Below, piece by piece: positions 8,801 to 14,789 of a stretch of DNA of 15,083 nt; position 1 is the first letter of the stretch, and every line of letters starts with the position of its first letter. The notes below the pieces were generated by a model. The model did no database searches. It had not been told where the DNA came from and saw only the letters and a list, made by a program, of their open reading frames with translations. The translations under genes were made by a program, and so were the position numbers. Origin of the DNA: an uncultured Eubacteriales bacterium (lineage in GTDB: Bacteria > Bacillota > Clostridia > TANB77 > CAG-508); assembly GCA_902766085.1 (NCBI GenBank), contig CACXCH010000022.1, forward strand, positions 1 to 15,083, read 5' to 3'.

Positions 8801-10432
8801 CTTTTAAAGCAACATCTTCAAGAAGAATTACCTAGATATATGGTTCCTGTTTCTCTTGTTCAATTAGATGATTTTGCATATACTCCAAATGGAAAAATTG
8901 ATAGAAAGGTGTTACCTGAACCAGTATTTAAAAATCAAAAAATTGTTTTGCCTAATACTCCTTTGGAACAAGAGCTTTTAACAATTTGGAAATCAATTTT
9001 GTCTCTTGACGAAATTAGTATAAATGATAATTTCTTTGACATTGGTGGTGATTCTCTTTGTGCTTTAAAATTACAACTTGAATTAATGAAAATTGGATAT
9101 GATGTTAGTTACAGTGATATTTTTAAATATACAACTATAAAAGACTTAAGTAAATTTATTGAAGATAAAAACTTTAATATTATTAATGATTCAAGTCATA
9201 ATTTTGTAGATAGTAGTTCTAATAAAATCTATAGCAAAAAAGATTTTTCAAAAATTAACAAGATTTTAAGATTAAACAATATACATAGACATCTTAATAT
9301 TCATGAATCTGAAATTAAAAATGTACTATTACTTGGTGCAACAGGATTTTTAGGTATTCATATTCTTGCTGAACTTTTGAAGATTGATAATATTAAAATT
9401 TATTGTTTGATTAGAAATGACCCTAGTACAACATCAGAGGACAAATTAAAAAATAAATTTAAATATTACTTTGGTACAGATTTAGGTTATTTATTTGGCA
9501 AAAGAATTTTTGTAGTTGATGGTGATATTTCTTATGATATGTTTAACTTGACATATGATAGTTATGATGAATTAGGGCATAAAGTTTATTCGGTAATAAA
9601 TTGTGCAGCTATTGTTAAACATTATGGCAATTATTCAACTTTTGATAAAGTAAATGTTGAGGGCTCTAAAAATGTTGTTTCATTTTGTGAAGCTTATGGT
9701 AAAAAACTATATCATATTTCTACATTAAGTGTTTCTGGTAATACTATTACTGGGCTTGCACATAGTTTTATGCCAAATAAGAAAATTTATTTTACTGAAA
9801 AAGATTTATTTATTAATCAATCTCTTGATAATGTTTATGTTAGAAGTAAATTCGAGGCAGAAAAATATATTCTTAATGAAATATATAATCATAGACTAAA
9901 TGGAATTATTCTAAGACTTGGAAATATTACTAATAGATTTTCTGATGGTAAGTTCCAGGAAAATAAAGAGGAAAATTCTTTCTATAACAGAATTAAAGCT
10001 TATATTGCTTTGGGAATGATTCCTCAAAATGCTCTTGACGGATATGTTGAATTTAGTCCGGTTGATAAAGTTGCTGAATCCATTATTACAACTATGAAAT
10101 ATTCTGAAAATAAGACCAGTGTTTTGCATTTATATAACTCAAATCATGTTGATTTTAAGTCTTTAATCAATATGTTAAATGATATTGGCGTTAATATTTC
10201 AATAGTTGATGAAGAAACTTTTAAAAATAATTTAACTAAATGGTTTAATTCTAATGCTAAATTTAACAAAGTTAGTGTTTTATTAAATGATTTGGATAAG
10301 AATCAAAAGATAATTTTTAAAACAAATTTAATTATAAGAAATGATTTTACTTTAACATATTTAAATAAAACCAATTTTAAGTGGCCTATTATTACAAAAG
10401 ATTATTTAAAAAAGATTTTAGAAAATTTATAA
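2858..10432 (+). CDS. Nonribosomal peptide synthetase, C-A-T-C-A-T-R (predicted dipeptide aldehyde synthetase)
   Basis: This 2524-residue protein carries two elongation modules and a terminal reductase. Domains with key motifs: C1 (1-460; HHLVCDA 131-137), A1 (474-940; YTSGSTGKPKG from 619; A10 Lys936), T1 (about 958-1030; LGCDSL, phosphopantetheine Ser993), C2 (1062-1495; HHIIFDG 1179-1185), A2 (1504-2020; YTSGSTGKPKG from 1667; A10 Lys2013), T2 (2030-2100; IGGDSL, Ser2066), R (2155-2524; GATGFLG 2160-2166; YVRSK with Tyr2327 and Lys2331). Each A domain activates an amino acid with ATP, C2 forms the peptide bond, and the NAD(P)H-dependent R domain releases the chain as an aldehyde. An N-terminal C domain in a one-protein line usually adds an acyl cap, so an N-acyl dipeptide aldehyde is the likely product; this matches NRPSs of gut Clostridia known to yield protease-inhibiting aldehydes and pyrazinones. 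Substrates are not identified. The HHxxxDG of C1 ends in Ala and T1 has Cys for Gly. No phosphopantetheinyl transferase, MbtH or exporter is nearby. Confidence 0.95.
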   Translation: MKDLIDLSNPQKNILNTEIFYSKSSINNICGYISINEKVDFELLKLSANLYVKHTDSFRLHIINKGKNIKQYVSNYLPFDIKVYDVNTDRDIRELCKKNLSIPFDIFNDNLFRFIIFKFPNGKGGIIGIFHHLVCDAYSLGLTISRLMNIYSCLKSSKKNYKFDIQTISDDIKGNSEISKNLQLDYPSYVAYINNCTSYLDNSKYTKDKEFWLNLFDKEPHLTYIYNKSSINESDISGDRVSCKIDEKLYSKISDFTKKLHVSNYTFFTAIYSVFLAKLNNTNSCIIGTPVLNRTNFNEKKITGMFVSTVPFKIDLDFNMKFIDFVKNVYTSQMNIFRHQKFPYLELLQYVKDKYDLNKNLYDFVFSFQNARDNKNNCNINYTSDWVANTSVANSIEAHFYDMDGNITPSIYYNYQTSKFTKDDVLNINSIIINMAKLALKNPILSNIPIVSNSDLEAYKEYNNTYFKYDKNKSIVSYFEEVVSKNKNKTVAIFKDSKMTYNELDLHSNSICNFLLSNNVKNNDVIGVLLNRSLDLYSSMWGILKSGASYLLIDPALPHDRVKYMLENANCTKVLTNNNLEKNLLDLNIDFYNLNVAKKASDKFALINSSNLNRFCVLYTSGSTGKPKGVELKRISVINLVNSFKEILHTDKCNMFLSTSTVAFDMFMVESFLPILSGKTVVLADENEQEIPVFTSKLIVKDKIDFIVSTPSKISLLLNEDPECLRNVKIFQLGGEVFTKNLFKKLRASTNGDIHNGYGPSECTACSTNKKILDENDINIGKPYLNVNIRILNSYGDLMPVGFPGEMVISGDGVSLGYINKRKFDGVYNSGDLGFLNHNGDIEYIGRRDTQIKMHGLRIELDEIINALLSLPNIKNAVAVIKKINGIDSICAYVECDSSAFNEAAIKGKIGKKLPYYMVPSHIILLDKLPITLNGKVDVRNLPDISSNVNNFVEPETDTEKIVTKMLQKILGKNDFKIKIGKKSNFFDLGCDSLCTIRLISEIYNKFKISIDIKDVFQYPTIEGLSNLIDDKINNNINLSSTLSDNNLNENNVITKHDKKNYYPLSSAQKRIYFTSSMDEDSLSYNTPFGIEFDKIPDINRLKFAFNKIVNSHESFRTSFELTNTDVSQVVADYIDYDLPVNNFKNDNFVRKFDLTKAPLMHAELDIFNNKSLLQVDIHHIIFDGVSIQIFAKELCDYYNNYDKYVSENNSINDEKLDYIDFAINEKISNYDKNYWLSKFNGDIQILNMPTVYERPSIINHVGNSIYDTLDNSEYIDDFCKKNGVTPYMFLLACFYVLLYKYTMQEEIVVGSPVSGRTRSEFSNTIGMFVNTLAIKENITSSDRFSDFLVNIRNNCIEDFAHQNYPFDELVKELNIKHDPSRNPLFDVMFTFESSGVPVLNFNGLKTEYDFPENKTSKFDISMEITPIINNNSKDYQIRVEYLTSLYNEIFIKDFINCYKNIILNVLNNSNIEIGKITMCSQEMVSRIEMYPKLDYPKDKVIIDLFNEQVKKNPNKIALYFGNQKFTYKDIDNKSNILANYIMSLDVYKNKILNDKYRVIGLLMNRRPEMLISILAILKVGAGYIPIDPTYPSERISYILSNSEAKLVLVEKNTENIAINNQLYNVDLKNTKSESKKYIIVDNNSIGSDVSYVDCISKPDDVSYMIYTSGSTGKPKGVLLKQDSVVNFIFGMNDRMPLKGKNIVNITTMCFDIFVLESLLPLCSGMTIILANNDEQNNPLLLNKLCLKYNAEVIQTTPSKFKFLMSDPDNIDFIKNMKIISLAGEPFTTDLYKQIKEIATHAKIFNMYGPTETTIGSTLKEITSDSSKVTIGTPISNTFTTILDKDMNPVPRYVPGMLYIGGDGVSIGYKNRDDLTKERYVNYNGIRVYNSGDLARVLPIDSSNTKLMGTSSDLITYGEIDCLGRSDFQVKVHGLRIELGEIENDIRAYKDIKEAVVTVKNVSGRDILCGYFTANSRVTISLLKQHLQEELPRYMVPVSLVQLDDFAYTPNGKIDRKVLPEPVFKNQKIVLPNTPLEQELLTIWKSILSLDEISINDNFFDIGGDSLCALKLQLELMKIGYDVSYSDIFKYTTIKDLSKFIEDKNFNIINDSSHNFVDSSSNKIYSKKDFSKINKILRLNNIHRHLNIHESEIKNVLLLGATGFLGIHILAELLKIDNIKIYCLIRNDPSTTSEDKLKNKFKYYFGTDLGYLFGKRIFVVDGDISYDMFNLTYDSYDELGHKVYSVINCAAIVKHYGNYSTFDKVNVEGSKNVVSFCEAYGKKLYHISTLSVSGNTITGLAHSFMPNKKIYFTEKDLFINQSLDNVYVRSKFEAEKYILNEIYNHRLNGIILRLGNITNRFSDGKFQENKEENSFYNRIKAYIALGMIPQNALDGYVEFSPVDKVAESIITTMKYSENKTSVLHLYNSNHVDFKSLINMLNDIGVNISIVDEETFKNNLTKWFNSNAKFNKVSVLLNDLDKNQKIIFKTNLIIRNDFTLTYLNKTNFKWPIITKDYLKKILENL

Positions 10433-10438
10433 AAATGT

Positions 10439-10467
10439 TTGATTATTTAATAGTATAGATTTATAAT
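10439..10467 (+). promoter_or_regulatory. Promoter of the histidine kinase-regulator pair
   Basis: TTGATT (10439-10444), a 17-base spacer and TATAAT (10462-10467) sit just past the NRPS stop. The hexamers and spacing are identical to those of the NRPS promoter. There is no terminator in the 78-base gap, so read-through from the NRPS is also possible. Confidence 0.65.
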
Positions 10468-10510
10468 ACCATTGAATTACAAATTTTTAAACGGAAGATG
10501 AGGAATTTTT

Positions 10511-12331
10511 ATGAAATATTCAGGATATTTAATAGGATTATGTTTAACAGTTATTGTTGAATTGATTATTTATAGATATATAGTTCATAAATCTATACGT
10601 CATTCTCAATTAGTATCTGCTTTTAAGTTATTAATTGCTTGTATGATATTATGGTGTACAGGGTTAATTGTACAAATTTTAATTATTAATTTTACAAAAA
10701 TTAACCCTTTATACATTGATTACTTTATATATTGTCCTGTCGCTTTTACTCCAGTAGTCTTTTTCTATGTTGCATGTACATATGTAAAGAACAATTCTGA
10801 AAAAAAACTAAAAAAGTATATTTATCTTTCAATTGTTCCAATAATAACATTGATTGTCCTTTGGACAAATGATGTTCATCATTTATTTTATAAAATATAT
10901 TCTATTAATCCGGATGAAACAGTTTTTGGTAAATATTTTTATGTTCATTCTATATATACTTATGGATTATTTTTTGTTGACCTTATAATTTTAATTAAAA
11001 ATGCTGTTAAGAAAACCGGCGCTTTTTCTACTCAATCATTATTACTTTCTTGTGCAGTATTAATTCCTATTATTGTAAATATTTTAGGTATGACAGTTTT
11101 CAAAATGAATATTTATGTAACTCCTATTTCATTTACATTTTCAATTATTTTGATTGCTATTGCAATTTTTAAATATAATTTCCTTGAAATTGCTCCTATT
11201 GCTTTAAATAGAATAGTTAATCAAATGTCTGATTTATATATTGTTTTAAATAATAATTACATAGTTTCTGATTGTAATGAACCTTTTGCTAATTGTTTTG
11301 GCTATAAAAAAGAAAAGATTATTGGAAAAAATTTTAATGATATTCATTTAGATGATAAGATTGATTTGGTTGAAAAGAAAAATTTTGGAAACTTTTTATC
11401 GTTAGCACAAAAAAATGAAAAAACATATACTGTTAATGCTTGTACTAAAGATAAGTCTAAATATTTTACAATTGAGATAAGTGGTATTATTTCCGATGAG
11501 ACTTGTGTTGGTGTTATGCTACTTTTTAGTGATATTACTCAGCACGTTCTTGATTTGCAGGAAATTCAGAAGAATCAGTCTATGCTTATTGAACGTGAGC
11601 GTTTAGCTACTCTTGGACAAATGGTCGGTGGTATTGCTCACAACTTAAAAACGCCTATAATGTCTATTTCAGGGGCTATGGAAGGCTTGAACGACTTGAT
11701 TACTGAATATGATGAATCTATAGATGACCCTGATGTTACTAAAGAAGATCATCATGCAATTGCTAATGATATGAGAGAATGGGTTAAAAAGGTTGATTCT
11801 TATGATGCCTATATGAATGATATTATTACTGCTGTTAAAGGTCAGGCTGTTAGCTTCAATAATTCAACAGTAGAAAGATTCCCCATTGATGATTTGCTAA
11901 AGGATGTTAATATTTTAATGAAACATGAACTTAAGAGTTCGCTTGTGTCCCTAAATGTTGAGTGTAACATTCCAATTACTACAGAACTTGTTGGAAATGT
12001 TAATGCTTTGGTTCAGGTTATTAATAACTTGATTTCTAATGCTATTCAAAGTTATAATGGTCAGCAAAATAAGTCCATTGACTTGACTATTTCACAAAAA
12101 GATAATAATATAGTAATAGATGTTGCAGACCATGGTTGTGGTATTCCAGAGGATATTCAAAAACAATTGTTTAGCAAAATGGTTACCACTAAAGGACATA
12201 ATGGTTCTGGTCTTGGTTTGTTTATGTCTTACTCTACAATTAAAGGTAATTTTAATGGTAATTTAAGTTTTAAGTCCAAGGTCAATGTCGGGACCACATT
12301 TACTATTACTTTGCCTATTAATAATAAATAA
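10511..12331 (+). CDS. Sensor histidine kinase, 7TM-PAS-HisKA-HATPase
   Basis: This 606-residue membrane sensor kinase has seven hydrophobic segments at residues 1-222, in the pattern of the N-terminal 7TM sensor region of histidine kinases. A PAS domain (about 240-345) follows, then the phosphoacceptor motif AHNLKTP with His377. The dimerisation hairpin is longer than usual, with an acidic stretch (about 400-425). The ATPase domain has an N box with Asn506 and Asn510, G1 DHGCGIP (540-546), and G2 GSGLGL (565-570). All catalytic residues are present, so it should autophosphorylate and pass phosphate to the regulator starting 34 bases downstream. The HNLKTP box (Asn after His) differs from the common HELRTP and HDLKTP forms. 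The ligand is unknown: PAS suggests a small molecule or redox signal, and the 7TM part suggests a membrane-soluble or external one. The ribosome binding site GAGGA (10500-10504) supports this ATG. Confidence 0.93.
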   Translation: MKYSGYLIGLCLTVIVELIIYRYIVHKSIRHSQLVSAFKLLIACMILWCTGLIVQILIINFTKINPLYIDYFIYCPVAFTPVVFFYVACTYVKNNSEKKLKKYIYLSIVPIITLIVLWTNDVHHLFYKIYSINPDETVFGKYFYVHSIYTYGLFFVDLIILIKNAVKKTGAFSTQSLLLSCAVLIPIIVNILGMTVFKMNIYVTPISFTFSIILIAIAIFKYNFLEIAPIALNRIVNQMSDLYIVLNNNYIVSDCNEPFANCFGYKKEKIIGKNFNDIHLDDKIDLVEKKNFGNFLSLAQKNEKTYTVNACTKDKSKYFTIEISGIISDETCVGVMLLFSDITQHVLDLQEIQKNQSMLIERERLATLGQMVGGIAHNLKTPIMSISGAMEGLNDLITEYDESIDDPDVTKEDHHAIANDMREWVKKVDSYDAYMNDIITAVKGQAVSFNNSTVERFPIDDLLKDVNILMKHELKSSLVSLNVECNIPITTELVGNVNALVQVINNLISNAIQSYNGQQNKSIDLTISQKDNNIVIDVADHGCGIPEDIQKQLFSKMVTTKGHNGSGLGLFMSYSTIKGNFNGNLSFKSKVNVGTTFTITLPINNK

Positions 12332-12339
12332 TTAAATAG

Positions 12340-12360
12340 CTTTCTATTTATAGAAAGGAG
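12340..12360 (+). promoter_or_regulatory. Small hairpin overlapping the ribosome binding site of the HD-GYP gene
   Basis: A perfect 7-bp inverted repeat with loop TTTA (12340-12346 with 12351-12357) runs into the strong Shine-Dalgarno AAAGGAG (12354-12360), 5 bases before the ATG. Folding would pair half of the ribosome binding site and could moderate translation. The stem is A/T-rich and its stability is uncertain. Confidence 0.4.
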
Positions 12361-12365
12361 AAATT

Positions 12366-13418
12366 ATGAGAAAATATCAGCAAGAAGTTGTTCTTTACCC
12401 ATATAAAATTATGGCAGTTGATGATGATGGTGGTATTCTTGACTCTCTAAAAGTTGTTTTAAATAAGAATGGATATAGTCTTGATACTTATACAAATCCG
12501 CTTGATGCAATTGAAGTTTTAAAAAAAGAGCATTATGATTTACTTTTACTTGATTTTATTATGGATCCACTTCACGGGGATCAGGTTGTTGAGCAAATTA
12601 GAGAGTTCGATAAAGGTTTGTATATTTTGCTCTTAACAGGCCATAAGGATTTAGCTCCACCCCTTGAAACTTTAAAAAAGCTTGATATCCAGGGTTATTG
12701 TGAAAAGAGTAGTGATTTTGAGCAATTGCTTCTATTGATTCAATCTGGATTAAAGTCTGTTGACCAGATGAAGCTTATTAATAAAATTAATGATGAACTT
12801 GCTGATAAAAATGATGCTCTTGAGAAATCTTATCTCGATACAATAGGTATTTTAAGGCAAACCGTTGAGGCAAAAGATCCTTATACAAGAGGCCATTCTG
12901 ATAGAGTTTCTGCATATTCTGTTTTAATTGGCAAAAAATTAAATTTAGATGATAAAACTTTGCATACTTTAAAAATTGGTGGATTATTCCATGATATTGG
13001 AAAAATTGGTATTCCTGATAGTATTTTGCTTAAGGAAAGTAAACTTGATGATAATGAGTATTCACAAATTAAAAATCATCCATCTATTGGTGCTCATATT
13101 TTAGGAAATGTTGAAATGTTTTCTGATATTATTCCAATAGTATTACATCATCATGAGAGATTCGATGGTCATGGCTATCCTAGTCAGCTTAAAGGTGAAG
13201 ATATTCCTTATGTTGCAAGAATTGCTGCGGTTGCTGATACTTTTGATGCGATGACTTCAAAGAGGAGTTATAGAAATGCGCTTCCTCTTGATACTGTTAA
13301 GGAAGAAATCAAGCGTTGTGAAGGTACTCAATTTGACCCTGCAATTGCTGAGACTTTTTTAAGTATTTTAAATAACGATTATGATGAAATATTGAATATA
13401 CAACAAAAAAATAAATAG
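12366..13418 (+). CDS. Response regulator, REC-HD-GYP cyclic-di-GMP phosphodiesterase
   Basis: This 350-residue cytoplasmic protein has an N-terminal receiver domain (about 14-125) with the acidic pair Asp19-Asp20, phosphoacceptor Asp63 (LLLLDFIMD), Thr91 and Lys114. A helical linker (about 126-158) leads to an HD-GYP domain (about 155-340). The HD-GYP domain shows all signature residues: His167, HDIGK (199-203), His228, His234, HHERFDGHGYP (252-262) and Asp281. It should therefore be an active metal-dependent phosphodiesterase breaking cyclic-di-GMP, switched by phosphorylation from the kinase encoded just upstream. There is no DNA-binding domain, so the pair acts through second-messenger levels and not directly on promoters. 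This ATG is supported by an AAAGGAG ribosome binding site 5 bases upstream. The downstream targets cannot be read from the window. Confidence 0.95.
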   Translation: MRKYQQEVVLYPYKIMAVDDDGGILDSLKVVLNKNGYSLDTYTNPLDAIEVLKKEHYDLLLLDFIMDPLHGDQVVEQIREFDKGLYILLLTGHKDLAPPLETLKKLDIQGYCEKSSDFEQLLLLIQSGLKSVDQMKLINKINDELADKNDALEKSYLDTIGILRQTVEAKDPYTRGHSDRVSAYSVLIGKKLNLDDKTLHTLKIGGLFHDIGKIGIPDSILLKESKLDDNEYSQIKNHPSIGAHILGNVEMFSDIIPIVLHHHERFDGHGYPSQLKGEDIPYVARIAAVADTFDAMTSKRSYRNALPLDTVKEEIKRCEGTQFDPAIAETFLSILNNDYDEILNIQQKNK

Positions 13419-13440
13419 CTTAGGCTATTTATTTTTTATT
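13406..13440 (+). terminator. Terminator overlapping the HD-GYP stop codon
   Basis: A perfect 14-bp stem (13406-13419 with 13424-13437) encloses loop TTAG and its 3' arm ends in a run of T. The TAG stop codon (13416-13418) lies inside the 5' arm. It ends the kinase-regulator transcript directly before the next promoter. Confidence 0.85.
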
Positions 13441-13467
13441 GACATTTTGCCAAGATAAATATAAAAT
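13439..13467 (+). promoter_or_regulatory. Promoter of the S24-type repressor gene
   Basis: A perfect TTGACA (13439-13444), a 17-base spacer and TAAAAT (13462-13467) form a near-consensus promoter that begins inside the tail of the preceding terminator. The leader to the ATG at 13522 is about 48 bases and would carry the AGGAGG at 13511-13516. Confidence 0.8.
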
Positions 13468-13521
13468 ATTTGTGTGCAAAGACAATATTTTGATAGTGTA
13501 TATAGTAAAAAGGAGGTTTTT

Positions 13522-14125
13522 ATGCTCGGTAAATTAATTTTAAAGATTCGTAAAGATAAAAAAATAACAGGAATGGAACTTGCTAAAAAATCCAATATTG
13601 ATACTGGTCATTTATCTCATATTGAAAAGGAAACTCGAGTTCCTAGTCATAAAACTTTGAAACTTATTTGTGATGCTTTAGATATTCCATACTCTCCTCT
13701 TTTTATGACTTATGATACATCTCTTTCTGATGAGCAAAATGAGTATGAAGCACAGAATCATATTATATATGATAAGATTCCTGTTTTTAATAATCTTGAG
13801 ACTTTTACAAGTGTTCCTAAAGAGTTTTATGATGCAACTTTTTCTGTTAAAAGTTTTGATAATTCTATGGAACCTAAAATTGAAGATTCTGATTATATTT
13901 TTGTTCGTCAAAATATTCCTTTATCTAATAAGGATATTCGGAATATTTTTTGTTGATAATAAGTTGATTATTAGAAAATTTATTGTTAGAAAAAACGATA
14001 TTTCTCTTAGGGCTGAGAATAAATCCTATGATGAAATTATTGTTACAAAAGATTCTGATTTTTTTATTGTTGGTAAAGTTATTGGTAAATGTGATAACTC
14101 TTTTGAAAATTTTGTTGTTTTTTAA
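13522..14125 (+). pseudogene. XRE-HTH / S24 (LexA-like) repressor, split by a one-base frameshift
   Basis: The first frame codes for an XRE helix-turn-helix (about residues 5-58, ELAKKSNIDTGHLSHIE) and the start of an S24 domain with catalytic Ser115 in DNSMEP. It ends at a TGA at 13954-13956. From about 13940 the +1 frame continues with the rest of the S24 domain (GIFFVDNKLIIRKF ... LRAENKSYDEI ... FFIVGKVIG) to a TAA at 14123-14125. Removing one base between 13936 and 13951, either the C at 13939 or one T of the T6 run, yields a normal 200-residue repressor of this family: an autocleaving regulator of stress or prophage-type genes. The start at 13522 is chosen because a perfect AGGAGG lies 5 bases upstream; an ATG 48 bases earlier in the same frame lacks one. 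The rest of the coding sequence looks undecayed, so recoding, a fresh mutation and a sequence error are all open. At the usual catalytic Lys position (VKR) it has IRK. Confidence 0.75.
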
Positions 14126-14232
14126 TTTTCTTTGTAGTTTCAAGGTTTTAGCATAACTTTTTGTTTGTTTTTTTGACAAATATTTTATTTATGTTACATT
14201 TTTTACAATTAAAATACATTTTTCAAAATTGC

Positions 14233-14260
14233 TTGAATTTTCCAAATAAACTATTATAAT
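14233..14260 (+). promoter_or_regulatory. Promoter of the carbohydrate-binding protein gene
   Basis: TTGAAT (14233-14238), a 16-base spacer and TATAAT (14255-14260). A second TATAAT follows immediately (14261-14266), so an alternative start site is possible. The gene's ribosome binding site AGGAG (14280-14284) is 6 bases before the ATG. Confidence 0.65.
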
Positions 14261-14268
14261 TATAATAG
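14251..14268. promoter_or_regulatory. Perfect 18-bp palindrome over the -10 region (candidate operator)
   Basis: CTATTATAATTATAATAG is an exact palindrome with no spacer and covers both TATAAT copies of the promoter. A dimeric repressor binding here would block the promoter. It is all A/T except the outer pair, so chance in this composition must be considered. Confidence 0.45.
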
Positions 14269-14290
14269 TAGAATTATTTAGGAGAAATAG

Positions 14291-14758
14291 ATGGAATTAG
14301 TAAAAAATATTTTCTTTAATACAGATAAATTAGTTGATGGCTCTTTAGTCAAAATTTCATATACTGGTAAACTTTTTGATGAAAATTGTGAGAAAGTGTT
14401 TATTCATTATGGTTTTGGAGATAATTGGGACAATTTAAATGAAGTTGAAATGACAAAAACAGAGTTAGGTTTCCAAGCTGAAATTAAGATTGAAGGAACT
14501 GAAAATTTGAATTTATGTTTTAGATCTGCTAATAATGAGTGGGATAATAATAATGGTCAAAATTATTCTTTTGAAATTGAAGCTGCGCCAAAAGAATTGG
14601 CTGTTGTTGAAGATGAAATTGTTTATCCTCGTAAACTTAGGAAGACTTATTTATGGAGCAAGAAAATTAAGCTTGCAGTATATAAATTGTTTGTATATTT
14701 TCCTAAAATTATTACTGGAAATTATACTAAAAAGAAAAACGTTAAAGAAAACAATTAG
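14291..14758 (+). CDS. Small cytoplasmic carbohydrate-binding protein (CBM25/53-like) with basic tail
   Basis: This 155-residue protein has no signal peptide. Residues about 15-97 resemble a starch-binding CBM25/CBM53-type beta-sandwich: VFIHYGFGDNWDNL, then NLCFRSANNEWDNNNGQNYSFEI, with Trp46 and Trp84 as likely sugar-stacking residues. After an acidic linker (about 101-110) comes a basic and aromatic tail (113-155, with KLRKTYLWSKKIKL and ending KKKNVKENN) that could touch membrane or nucleic acid. There is no catalytic domain. The likely role is binding storage polysaccharide (glycogen or granulose) inside the cell; that is inference from the domain and lack of export. It stands alone with its own promoter and terminator. 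The family call rests on motif resemblance only. Confidence 0.8.
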   Translation: MELVKNIFFNTDKLVDGSLVKISYTGKLFDENCEKVFIHYGFGDNWDNLNEVEMTKTELGFQAEIKIEGTENLNLCFRSANNEWDNNNGQNYSFEIEAAPKELAVVEDEIVYPRKLRKTYLWSKKIKLAVYKLFVYFPKIITGNYTKKKNVKENN

Positions 14759-14789
14759 CCGTTTCATTTTTCATTTTAAATATATATAT

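Noticed and set aside
13471..13482. Short palindrome TTTG-TGTG-CAAA just after the repressor promoter as an operator
   Set aside because: Only four pairs per arm, and no second copy that I can see nearby; expected by chance.
13474..13521. Upstream ATG extending the S24 repressor by 16 residues
   Set aside because: It lacks a ribosome binding site and would lie at the transcription start itself, whereas the ATG at 13522 has AGGAGG at ideal spacing and begins at the normal family N-terminus.
13712..14125. Independent 137-residue gene overlapping the repressor
   Set aside because: Its first part is an out-of-frame shadow; only the last 60 residues are meaningful and they are the missing C-terminal part of the repressor.
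14105..14130. Weak hairpin GAAAATT/AATTTTC at the end of the repressor gene as a terminator
   Set aside because: It is an all-A/T stem of seven pairs apart from one G-C, with a 12-base loop, too unstable to call.
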